Shown: positions 1-6,757 of the stretch, piece by piece
Layout: every line of letters begins with the position of its first letter
Numbering within the stretch: position 1 is the stretch's first letter
DNA from: Akkermansiaceae bacterium UBA3385
GTDB lineage: Bacteria > Verrucomicrobiota > Verrucomicrobiia > Verrucomicrobiales > Akkermansiaceae
DNA: 8,374 bases
Assembly: GCA_002358905.1 (NCBI GenBank)
Contig: DEPT01000019.1
Span: forward strand, 1-8,374
Direction of reading: 5' to 3'
Program-made: the position numbers and the translations under genes
Notes under the pieces: model-generated
The model's database searches: none
Seen by the model: the letters and a program-made list of their open reading frames with translations, nothing else
What the model was told of the DNA's origin: nothing

Positions 1-526
1 CACAAAACTAGCAGAAGAGCCGATTTTTCTTTGAAATGGGAACAAGCAACCAATACTCTTAATCTATAGTTTTCAAAATTGCGGAAATTGTAAGCGTTTC
101 GTTGAATACCTTTCAGAAAGCGCAGCTAAAACACTAGGCCAAAGCTTCTGCCACCCACTCCGCTACGCTCCGTGGTTCTGATATGTTCTTCATTTTACCC
201 AGGGTTCCGCTGCTGACGCAGCTCCACCCTGGGCTATTATTGTGTCGCCCTCTCCGAGGGCTCAAAATTCCTCGGCCTTTCAGCCGACAAAATCTAATTT
301 TTTGCACCATTAAGCAAAATGGCTTCAGCTAATCTGAAACAGTCCCGTTCAAGTATTGACAAATGATGTAACAGTAGAAGTTTTGCAGAATAACCAAGCA
401 TTAAAATGCCATTTGTCTGAGTTGTAGGCCGGACGGAGCAATAAACTGCCAAAAATGATGGCTGAGACCCTGTGAGTTCGAGCCCCTTGAAGGCCTCTCG
501 CGCCAAAAATCAACAAAACAATTTTA
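1..526. other. Non-coding region with hairpin repeats
   Basis: No frame on either strand reads like a real gene here. The open frames on the minus strand between about 294 and 648 have no recognisable family, overlap each other and lack a ribosome site. The left part (150-290) is a chain of short GC-rich hairpins, described separately. The stretch from about 300 to 526 is AT-rich and featureless, apart from a tRNA T-loop-like string near 476-486 that does not fold into a tRNA. The region could be the 3' flank of a gene lying left of the window, or a decayed island. Confidence 0.6.
151..287. repeat. Cluster of compact hairpins, probable dispersed intergenic repeat
   Basis: Three well-formed inverted repeats lie close together. 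The first pairs CCCAGGGT (198-205) with ACCCTGGG (226-233) and contains a second nested stem, GCTGC (209-213) with GCAGC (218-222), around a TGAC loop. The second pairs GCCCTC (247-252) with GAGGGC (256-261) over a 3-base loop. The third pairs TCGGC (272-276) with GCCGA (283-287). A weaker CCAC/GTGG pair (155-158, 172-175) precedes them. None is followed by a clean T-run, so they are not obvious terminators. The style resembles multi-copy intergenic repeats seen in gut Verrucomicrobiota and Bacteroidota genomes; copy number cannot be seen from one window. Confidence 0.55.
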
Positions 527-718
527 TTGGCGATTTTCAAGCTCTCCTTTGTATACCTCAAAGCAAGCTTCACCCTCCAGAGCACAGGTGAACACAAGAC
601 GATAGAAGTCAAAATTAACGAAGACCTCATCCCATTCGGCGTGGCCAAGTTCCTCGTCCAACGCTACGGCGAAATCACGGGACTGTGTTTCCTTTTCACT
701 CAAGCAGCCAACGACTAA
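527..718 (+). pseudogene. Short coding-like remnant or small orphan protein (63 residues)
   Basis: The frame ends at TAA 716-718 and shows real coding character: from about 536 onward many codons end in C or G (for example CTC, TTC, GTC, GGC, GTG, AAG), unlike the AT-rich flank to its left. The peptide ends ...LFTQAAND and alternates hydrophobic and polar residues in a way that suggests beta strands followed by a short helix (EDLIPFGVAKFLVQRYG). There is no ATG; the only start in reach is TTG at 527, with no Shine-Dalgarno sequence, and the frame is closed by TGA at 488-490. I do not recognise a family. The simplest reading is the 3' end of a gene that lost its 5' part; a genuine small protein with a TTG start remains possible. 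Confidence 0.4.
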
Positions 719-724
719 AGGCCC

Positions 725-750
725 AGCCGCCCGCCAGGAGGCTTATTCTT
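725..750 (+). terminator. Weak hairpin after the 527-718 frame
   Basis: AGCC (725-728) pairs with GGCT (740-743), with CC/GG continuing inside after one G-A mismatch and a 5-base loop. TTATTCTTT follows, an impure T-run. It lies just after the TAA at 718, where a terminator would be expected, but the stem is imperfect. Confidence 0.35.
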
Positions 751-840
751 TGCCCGGTAAAGAGCGAGCCGAGAAAGTTTTCGTATTAAAAGTAAAAACC
801 TTTATATCTGTCAGTTCCCGCCAATTAAATACCGTCACGC

Positions 841-869
841 TTGATTAAAGTTTGTGATTTTGGTAAAAT
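841..869 (+). promoter_or_regulatory. Sigma-70-type promoter of the surface protein gene
   Basis: TTGATT (841-846) and TAAAAT (864-869) are separated by exactly 17 bases, a good match to housekeeping promoters. Transcription would start near 876, leaving a leader of only about 9 bases before the ATG at 885. No Shine-Dalgarno sequence fits in that leader. Confidence 0.6.
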
Positions 870-872
870 CAC
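854..872. promoter_or_regulatory. Perfect inverted repeat over the -10 box, possible operator
   Basis: GTGATTTT (854-861) and AAAATCAC (865-872) are perfect 8-base complements around GGT. The right arm overlaps the TAAAAT -10 box and the left arm lies in the promoter spacer. This is the position expected of a repressor operator. As most of it lies upstream of the predicted start of transcription, an RNA hairpin is less likely. The regulator is unknown. Confidence 0.45.
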
Positions 873-884
873 CCGCAGAATTTT

Positions 885-3800
885 ATGAAATTACATCTTC
901 CACATTTTTTGGCCGCTGCCGTTATGGCAGCTTATGTGTCCGCCCCGGCTTTTGCAGAATCCGACTATGTCTATAATAGTGTAGGTGGTGATCCATACAT
1001 TTATGAGGTTGGTGGCGCTAATCCGCTCGTAAGGTTCTCCAAACAATGCGCACAAACCCTTAGAATGGAATACGCATATCAGTTCCTTTTGGTTGGCGAT
1101 GTCACAACTACCGGGTGGAATGTGCCGGTTACAGAGAAGGAGGAAAACTCAGATTATGCTAAAGGCCGTCCGCTTTTCTGGGATGGTACTCTCCATTATT
1201 TTACGACCCACGAAGATTACCAATCAGCAGAAGGCCACACGAAGGCATCCTTGTCCTTTAAAGACTGCGAATACGGCTTATTTGGTGCCGGAATAAGAAA
1301 TGACCCCGATGCGAAGGATAACCGCAATGGTGCAGTAGGTAATGTGACGTTTGATAATCTTCGTTGCCTCGAAATTTCGGGAATCAAAGCCGCCGATAGA
1401 GAAGAACGCGTCCTGACAGCCTATCGTGAGCTCCCCGGTGGTATTATCTACTTGGATCGCTTAGACTTCGAGAACACGTTTACCATTACAAACGTCTCTG
1501 ATGATGATAACTCTACCACCTATGACGTCATCTTCGCGAACAACACGAGCGATAGAGGCACCATTTATGCAGACTATGTGACGTTGAGTGGCAATGGTGG
1601 TATCAACTTCTCGGCAAATACTGCACTTAAAGATAGAGGTGGCGCCATTTCTGCCACAAAAGAAGTAAGCATCACTAATAACACGGGAGAGATTTTATTC
1701 GAATCAAATAAGACTATTATTGATGGCTCTGCTATATATTCAGCAGACAGCATTTTATTGGGGGCTAACCAAGGCTCCATCATTTTCAAAAACAACGAAG
1801 GCGGCAGCACCATTTCTGCCCAGAATGATATAGTCATCAAAGACAATACCGGGAGTACTATTTACTTTAGCGGCAATAAAAGTACAGGCTGGGATGGTTC
1901 GGTTCTTCACTCCAAGGCCGGCAATATCCTAGTGGAGGGCAATGAGAGCTACATCACATTCACTAATAATACATGCAGTGGTTATTATGGTGTCATTAGC
2001 GCGGAGGCCGGAAGCGTGACGTTTAAGAACAACAAAGCCGCGATTAACTTTAATGAAAACACCGCATGCGATTGGAAAGGCGCTGCTATTTACTCCGCCT
2101 CAGGAGTAAACTTTGAAGGCAATGAAGACGTCTACTTCTTTAAGAATGCCAGTACATCTACTAATGGGCTTGGTGGTGCTATTTACAATGAATCAGGACT
2201 CGTAAGCTTTTCCAATAACGAAGACGTGAACTTCGCTTACAATCAGGCAACTTTTACAGGCGGAGCTATTTACGCTAATGGAAAAGATGACGAAGGGGTG
2301 TCTGTGTCCATGAAAGGAAACGCCTGCGTTACGTTTGACCATAACGAAGCTCTGGAGGAAGACAAAAGGTGGGGGATAGGCGGCGGTGCCATTTATGCCG
2401 TTGGCAGCGTGTCGCTGAGTGACAACAAGAGAGTGGACGGCACCGACGGAAAGAGCGGCGTTTTCTTCACTTATAACACTGCCGGAACCGACGGTGGTGC
2501 GATTTACTCTGATTCCAAGGTCTCGCTGACAGGCAATGGTGCCATTAAGTTCGACAACAATACCGCCACCACCGGTGCGGGCGGTGCGATACGTGGCGTT
2601 AGAGAGATAACAATAACGGATAATGCTGGAAATATCGAATTCAAAGGAAACACAGCCGGAACTACCGGTGGTGCAATTCACAATGAAACTACCCTCGATG
2701 ACTACAAACAACAATGGGTGAGGATTAACAGAAACACGGGGGATATATCCTTCACAGGTAACAAAGCAGGAACGAATGGCGGTGCGATTGACATGGGGCA
2801 TATGGGTGGTCTTGAGTTGCTTGACAACACGGGGTCTATTACCTTCAGCGACAATACAGCCGTGGGCATAGGCGGCGCGATATATACTAGTTGCGGAGAA
2901 GGCGTGCTGATAGAAAACAATACGGGAGATGTCACGTTCCGCAATAATAGAGCGGGTTCCAAAGCCGGTGCCATCTATTCCGGAGCGTATCCCAATGAGA
3001 TAGGCTTAAGCATTCGTAACAATGGCAATGTTCTCTTTGAGAAGAACGCAGTTGTAGACGACTCAGGTAATTACATACTGAGGAGCTATCAACATAATGA
3101 TGATTTCCGTGGGGGCGATGTACTCCTTTCCGCAGCAGATGGCAAATATATTGAGTTCAGAGATTCTATCGCCGGTGATGTTAAGATTGACGTGAATGAA
3201 GCCTATAATGGAGTCGAACAGACGGGTGATGTTGTCTTTACCGGTTACTATACGGAAAAGCACCTCAACGAATTGCTGCAGGCTGACGGTGTTAATCGAC
3301 AAGCAACGGCGGATGAAATAAATGCCTCTCGACAATCTGCAATAGGGGGGAAGGTAGTAGTGCATGGTGGCAGACTGCGCGTTGAAGATGGTGCTGTTTT
3401 ATCTACCAGTGGTCTCCAGATGAAAGAAAACGCCGGTGCCACCCTGCTGGTAAAAAATGCTACGGTGCGAGGCATCGATCCGAATGGGAACTATACCAAC
3501 AAAGGCGATGGTAGCATCAACATAACCAGCGGTAATACGCTGCAGGTAGAAGGTCCTTCCGAGATGGACGAGATGTCAGCCCTCATGTTCACTCTTGCCG
3601 AGGCCCAGGTTGAGGCCGGTTCGTTGAATACTACCATTGGCGCTGTGCTCGATACGGATACGCTTACGCTGCATAGTGGTTCCTCTCTGGTGCTGGACAA
3701 GTCCCATATCGACTTGGACGGCGGTTGTCTGACCCTTAATATGCTGGGTGAGGATAAGATTAACCTGGGTCTGACTCTGGACGGCTTGCTGATGGAGGAT

Positions 3801-4058
3801 AGCATCGTCATGCTGTTCTCCAATATCGGCACGCTGAAGTTGGGCTCCGACTTGCAGTATACAGGCACAGACACATTCGAGTTCAATGCGAATCAGTACT
3901 TCACCGGCGCCATGATTGGTGAAAACACGATGGTGCAGTTCCAGAACGGCTCAATGTCCGTGACTGGCCTTGTAACCCCGATGATTCCCGAACCCACCAC
4001 GGCAACGCTGAGCTTGCTGGCTCTGGCAGGTCTGGCTGCCCGCCGCCGCCGCAAGTAA
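885..4058 (+). CDS. Secreted Pmp-like beta-helix protein with PEP-CTERM tail
   Basis: A 1057-residue exported protein. Residues 1-24 form a signal peptide ending in APAFA, with cleavage expected before ESDY. Residues 25 to about 215 are an unrecognised N-terminal region. Residues about 217-722 form a long repeat array: some 17 FxxN motifs (such as FTYN, FDNN, FKGN, FSDN), many followed by GGAI, nine times exactly, plus variants such as GSAIY, GAAIY and AGAIY. FxxN/GGAI repeats define the chlamydial polymorphic membrane protein repeat and predict a right-handed parallel beta-helix. Residues about 723-1030 continue as beta-rich, autotransporter-passenger-like sequence. The tail has PEP at 1035-1037, then a short hydrophobic stretch and RRRRK: a PEP-CTERM sorting signal. 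No C-terminal autotransporter barrel is seen. Likely a surface adhesin or structural protein; the ligand is unknown. Its base composition is lower in GC than the genes to its right. Confidence 0.9.
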   Translation: MKLHLPHFLAAAVMAAYVSAPAFAESDYVYNSVGGDPYIYEVGGANPLVRFSKQCAQTLRMEYAYQFLLVGDVTTTGWNVPVTEKEENSDYAKGRPLFWDGTLHYFTTHEDYQSAEGHTKASLSFKDCEYGLFGAGIRNDPDAKDNRNGAVGNVTFDNLRCLEISGIKAADREERVLTAYRELPGGIIYLDRLDFENTFTITNVSDDDNSTTYDVIFANNTSDRGTIYADYVTLSGNGGINFSANTALKDRGGAISATKEVSITNNTGEILFESNKTIIDGSAIYSADSILLGANQGSIIFKNNEGGSTISAQNDIVIKDNTGSTIYFSGNKSTGWDGSVLHSKAGNILVEGNESYITFTNNTCSGYYGVISAEAGSVTFKNNKAAINFNENTACDWKGAAIYSASGVNFEGNEDVYFFKNASTSTNGLGGAIYNESGLVSFSNNEDVNFAYNQATFTGGAIYANGKDDEGVSVSMKGNACVTFDHNEALEEDKRWGIGGGAIYAVGSVSLSDNKRVDGTDGKSGVFFTYNTAGTDGGAIYSDSKVSLTGNGAIKFDNNTATTGAGGAIRGVREITITDNAGNIEFKGNTAGTTGGAIHNETTLDDYKQQWVRINRNTGDISFTGNKAGTNGGAIDMGHMGGLELLDNTGSITFSDNTAVGIGGAIYTSCGEGVLIENNTGDVTFRNNRAGSKAGAIYSGAYPNEIGLSIRNNGNVLFEKNAVVDDSGNYILRSYQHNDDFRGGDVLLSAADGKYIEFRDSIAGDVKIDVNEAYNGVEQTGDVVFTGYYTEKHLNELLQADGVNRQATADEINASRQSAIGGKVVVHGGRLRVEDGAVLSTSGLQMKENAGATLLVKNATVRGIDPNGNYTNKGDGSINITSGNTLQVEGPSEMDEMSALMFTLAEAQVEAGSLNTTIGAVLDTDTLTLHSGSSLVLDKSHIDLDGGCLTLNMLGEDKINLGLTLDGLLMEDSIVMLFSNIGTLKLGSDLQYTGTDTFEFNANQYFTGAMIGENTMVQFQNGSMSVTGLVTPMIPEPTTATLSLLALAGLAARRRRK

Positions 4059-4082
4059 TCCAAATCGAAGCTAATTTCAAAG

Positions 4083-4122
4083 GTCGCTGCTTCTATCTGG
4101 AGGCAGCGGCTTTTTGTTTTTT
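4083..4122 (+). terminator. Strong intrinsic terminator of the surface protein gene
   Basis: An 11-base-pair stem (4083-4093 with 4100-4110, including two G-U pairs) closes a 6-base loop and is followed directly by TTTTTGTTTTTT. It starts 24 bases after the TAA at 4058. Confidence 0.9.
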
Positions 4123-4202
4123 CAATGAGGCAGCATGTGCGCTGCTACCTCCTTTGTTCCGGATATCGGTGTAAAATCGCGCGACCGTTGATAAGCGCGG
4201 AG

Positions 4203-4242
4203 AAACTAAAACCCCGGCAGAGGATGTGGTCCCTGCCGGGGT
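4203..4242 (-). terminator. Intrinsic terminator of the symporter gene
   Basis: ACCCCGGCAG (4211-4220) and CTGCCGGGGT (4233-4242) form a perfect 10-base-pair stem, and GGA/TCC inside the loop may extend it. On the minus strand it is followed by TTTAGTTT. It lies 17 bases beyond the stop codon of the transporter gene, which runs leftward into it. Together with the 4083-4122 terminator it insulates the two convergent genes. Confidence 0.8.
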
Positions 4243-4259
4243 ATGTGTGAGATGAGTTT

Positions 4260-5414
4260 CTAATCCTTATAGAACCTGTTGATGATGAGCGCGAGGGCTC
4301 CATCGCCCGTGACGTTGCAGGCCGTGCCGAAGTTGTCCATGGTGATGTAGAGGGCAATCATGAGAGCTTGTTCCTGTTCACCGAAACCGAGCATGGATTG
4401 CAGCACTCCCAGGGCTGCCATGATGGCGCCACCGGGTACGCCGGGGGCGGCTACCATGACTACGCCCAGCATGAGGATGAAGCCAAGCATGTGGCCAGCT
4501 TCAACCGGGGTTCCCTGCATCATCATAATGGCTATGGCGCAGGCTACAATTTTGAGGGTACTGCCAGAAAGGTGGATGGTGGCGCAGAGCGGTACCACAA
4601 AGCCTGCCAGGTTCGGGTTGACGCCGTTGCTGATGGTCTGGCGCAGGGTGACGGGGATGGTGGCCGCGCTGGACTGGGTACCGAGTGCGGTGAAGTAGGC
4701 CGGCAGCATGCGGAACAAGAGGAGCAGGGGATTGCGGCGTGCCAGCAGACCGGCTACGCCGTATTGCAGGAGCAGGATGGCTATGTGCAGCAGGAAGATG
4801 ATGCCGATTATTTTGATGAACACGGACATGACGGCAACGGCCTGGCCGGAGTAGGACATGTTCAGGGCGATGCCGAAGATGAACAGGGGAAGCAGGGGGA
4901 TGATGACTTTGCCGATGGTGCGGTAGATGATTTCCCGGAAATCATTGAACGTGGCGTGCAGGGTGCCGCCGTTCATTTGTGCCATGCCCAGGCCCAGCAT
5001 GAAAGCAAGGATGAGGGCTGACATGACTCCCATGATGGGGGCTATTTCTATGGTGAAGTAGGCGGTGGCATCATTCCCGGCGGCAATGCTGGTAAGGGTG
5101 CCGGGGGTGATGAGGTTCGGGAAGAAGCTGATGGCGGTGCAATAGGAGGCCAGACCGGAGACGATGGTGGCAGTATAGGCCAGGGCTACGGTTGCCAGCA
5201 GAAGACGCCCGGCTTTCTTGCCTATATCGGCAATGGCGGGGGCTACTAATCCCACGATGAGCAGGGGAATGATGAATCCGAGCAGCTGGCTGAATAAGCC
5301 ATTGAATGTTACAAAGGCACGGATGACCTTCAGTGGGAGCAGCCCACCCAGGAGGGCGCCCAGTACCAATGCAATGATGATGCGGCCGACAAGGCCAAGT
5401 TTGAACTTTTTCAT
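4260..5414 (-). CDS. DAACS-family dicarboxylate/amino acid:cation symporter
   Basis: A 384-residue inner-membrane protein of the SDF/DAACS family (glutamate transporter fold), rich in hydrophobic segments throughout, with the family hallmarks in order. HP1 serine loop: GTQSSAATIP at 245-254. TM7 region: PLCATIHLSGST at 275-286. HP2: APGVPGG at 323-329. TM8: D360, T364, N367 and D371 in DNFGTACNVTGD. Family knowledge says such proteins import acidic or neutral amino acids or dicarboxylates with Na+ or H+. Two positions differ from glutamate carriers. The TM8 arginine that binds the substrate side-chain carboxylate is Gly363, and the usual NMDGT of TM7 is HLSGS (281-285), without the sodium-binding Asp. 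This argues against glutamate/aspartate and for another substrate or coupling. The ATG at 5414 is the only sensible start; no Shine-Dalgarno sequence is visible. It follows the 387-residue gene on the same strand but has its own promoter candidate and terminator. Confidence 0.9.
   Translation of the reverse strand: MKKFKLGLVGRIIIALVLGALLGGLLPLKVIRAFVTFNGLFSQLLGFIIPLLIVGLVAPAIADIGKKAGRLLLATVALAYTATIVSGLASYCTAISFFPNLITPGTLTSIAAGNDATAYFTIEIAPIMGVMSALILAFMLGLGMAQMNGGTLHATFNDFREIIYRTIGKVIIPLLPLFIFGIALNMSYSGQAVAVMSVFIKIIGIIFLLHIAILLLQYGVAGLLARRNPLLLLFRMLPAYFTALGTQSSAATIPVTLRQTISNGVNPNLAGFVVPLCATIHLSGSTLKIVACAIAIMMMQGTPVEAGHMLGFILMLGVVMVAAPGVPGGAIMAALGVLQSMLGFGEQEQALMIALYITMDNFGTACNVTGDGALALIINRFYKD
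4927..4945. repeat. 19-base perfect palindrome inside the symporter gene
   Basis: ATGATTTCC (4927-4935) and GGAAATCAT (4937-4945) are exact complements around a single C. It encodes part of NDFREII, a cytoplasm-like stretch near residues 157-163 of the transporter. It may be chance within coding sequence, or a protein-binding site. Confidence 0.5.
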
Positions 5415-5423
5415 GCGCTTGTT

Positions 5424-5452
5424 ACTTTAGCATGGTTTTCCGGAATCTGCAA
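5424..5452 (-). promoter_or_regulatory. Candidate promoter of the symporter gene
   Basis: On the minus strand TTGCAG (5452-5447) and TAAAGT (5429-5424) are 17 bases apart. The -10 ends only 9 bases before the ATG at 5414, so the transcript would have almost no leader. The match to consensus is moderate. Confidence 0.45.
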
Positions 5453-5478
5453 ACTATATTTTCCCTTACCGGGGGCTG

Positions 5479-5529
5479 CGCTCGTTTACTCGCTCGTTTA
5501 CACAAGCTTACTCCCCACCACTTGTGGTG
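5479..5529. repeat. Tandem 12-base repeat plus hairpin between the minus-strand genes
   Basis: GCTCGTTTAC occurs twice with a 12-base period (5480-5489 and 5492-5501). Shortly after, CACCA (5516-5520) pairs with TGGTG (5525-5529) over a CTTG loop. In the minus direction the hairpin has no T-run, so it is a poor terminator for the upstream 387-residue gene. The 143-base gap between the two genes holds nothing else apart from the symporter promoter candidate. Confidence 0.5.
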
Positions 5530-5557
5530 CCTGATGGGGATATGGCGGCCGGTGGAT

Positions 5558-6721
5558 TTATTTAGTGAGACTTCTGGGGGCTGCTCCCAGAACGCCAGTG
5601 CAGCAGATGGTGTCGCCCAGAGACGGAGTGTAGGGGGCGGTGACTTCGGTTGCCAGATAGACACAGATACGCCGGGTGGTGTCGCCGGGTATGAACTGCA
5701 GCTCTGCCATGGTGATGGGGCGCTCGCACACTTTCATTTCATGAAGTCTGACGATTTTCCCGGTCAGGGTGATATAGGGGCTGTTGCCGCATTGCTCTGT
5801 TTGAATGGGCGTGCCGATACCGCATACTTTGCAGGTTTCTGCTACGAGGCTCAGGGACCAGTTGTAGCAGCGGTGAATGGGAACGTATTCCGGGATGACG
5901 ATTGTTTCCAGACAGTCTGCCCGGAGTATGTACTCTGCTGGCCCGGAAAGTTTCACAATGCTGGTGTGGGTGTTGTTGGTGATGGAGCACAGCTCCATTT
6001 CGCAATGGGCTATTTCTTCGTGGTAAAACAGGGAGCGTACGAGCCGGGGCTGCATGCCCTGTTCGGCATGCAGCAGGATGAATATGCTGTGGGAGGATTC
6101 CACTAATTGTACAGTGTACGGTGGCTGGGGGACCTGGTATGCGTTGCCGGGGGTAGTGCCGGTGATGCGGAAACGGGCCTTGGTGCCCATATTCATCAGA
6201 AATGGGATGATAATGCAGATGAGCTTGAAGACATGGGCGCCACCCAGCAGCGGAGCAAATCGATTGATGTATCTGCGCATGGGAAAGGGCAGAAATTGTT
6301 CAACAATTTCTGTATCCATCCATGAGCCGCAGCGGCGGATACGCTTGGGCTCCAGCAGTTTAAGTTCCGCGATGCTGGATAGATAGAGCGCGGAGAAATA
6401 GACGTCTGCCTCCGGGTGGTGTGCTTCGCAGTGCCAGCATTGCTCGGCCGAAAGATGGTTGATGCGCATGACGTTGAGGGCGACTTCCGGCATGTAGATG
6501 CAGCATGGACGGTTGTGCCGCAGCGCTGTATAGTCCGGACTGTTTGGTGAGTTGTCTGGCGTGCGTACGGATTGGATATTCCGAAACCCCAGAGATTCAA
6601 AGACGCGTATAATGTCATCCTCGTGTTTGAAGCGACAATAGTCGCGGTGCTGTGGTTCGCTGTAGTCTGCCGGGGGTAATGGGCAGACTATCAGGGTACG
6701 GTATGGAAGATGTTCGTTCAT
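5558..6721 (-). CDS. Hypothetical cysteine-rich protein, 387 residues
   Basis: I do not recognise a family. The frame is long, starts with ATG at 6721 and has coding-type codon use. There is no signal peptide. The protein is rich in Cys and His: CWHC at 95-98 followed by His101-His102, CKVC at 297-300 with Cys311 nearby, and Cys373-Cys374 near the end. The two CxxC pairs suggest metal (zinc) binding or a structural role. One hydrophobic stretch (about 164-178, VFKLICIIIPFLMNM) could be a membrane-touching helix or a buried strand. Residues about 315-380 (YITLTGKIVRL ... LGDTICCTGVLGA) alternate like a beta-barrel and resemble an OB-fold, which would suit nucleic-acid binding; this is only a guess from pattern. 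It has no operon partner upstream. The next gene on its strand, the symporter, starts 143 bases further on. Confidence 0.75.
   Translation of the reverse strand: MNEHLPYRTLIVCPLPPADYSEPQHRDYCRFKHEDDIIRVFESLGFRNIQSVRTPDNSPNSPDYTALRHNRPCCIYMPEVALNVMRINHLSAEQCWHCEAHHPEADVYFSALYLSSIAELKLLEPKRIRRCGSWMDTEIVEQFLPFPMRRYINRFAPLLGGAHVFKLICIIIPFLMNMGTKARFRITGTTPGNAYQVPQPPYTVQLVESSHSIFILLHAEQGMQPRLVRSLFYHEEIAHCEMELCSITNNTHTSIVKLSGPAEYILRADCLETIVIPEYVPIHRCYNWSLSLVAETCKVCGIGTPIQTEQCGNSPYITLTGKIVRLHEMKVCERPITMAELQFIPGDTTRRICVYLATEVTAPYTPSLGDTICCTGVLGAAPRSLTK
6290..6312. repeat. 23-base perfect palindrome inside the 387-residue gene
   Basis: CAGAAATTGTT (6290-6300) and AACAATTTCTG (6302-6312) are exact 11-base complements around a single C. 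It encodes the TEIVEQFL part (about residues 137-144). Eleven-base perfect arms with a 1-base centre are unlikely by chance in a window this size. Confidence 0.6.
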
Positions 6722-6757
6722 TTGGGTAGAATGTGCCGTATTAATGGAACGGCGGGC

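Noticed and set aside
440..505. tRNA-like 3' end: GTTCGAG T-loop-like string followed by a GCCA end
   Set aside because: The bases beside the loop do not pair as a T-stem, the distance to CCA is about 6 bases too long and no matching 5' acceptor strand is found upstream. At most it is a degraded fragment.
294..648. Overlapping minus-strand open frames of 70 and 99 residues
   Set aside because: No family, no ribosome site, odd composition, and one runs antisense through the better-supported 527-718 frame.
2193..2801. 202-residue minus-strand open frame inside the surface protein gene
   Set aside because: It is a shadow of the repetitive GGAI/FxxN coding sequence on the plus strand.
1533..3050. 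Regularly spaced repeats that might suggest a CRISPR array
   Set aside because: The repetition is at the protein level (GGAI/FxxN) with varying DNA and no constant spacers.
4368..5021. 217-residue plus-strand open frame opposite the symporter
   Set aside because: Low-complexity, Gly/Asp/Gln/His-rich translation typical of the antisense of a membrane protein gene.
5432..6106. 224-residue plus-strand open frame opposite the orphan gene
   Set aside because: It crosses an intergenic gap and is antisense to a longer frame with better codon use and a promoter candidate.
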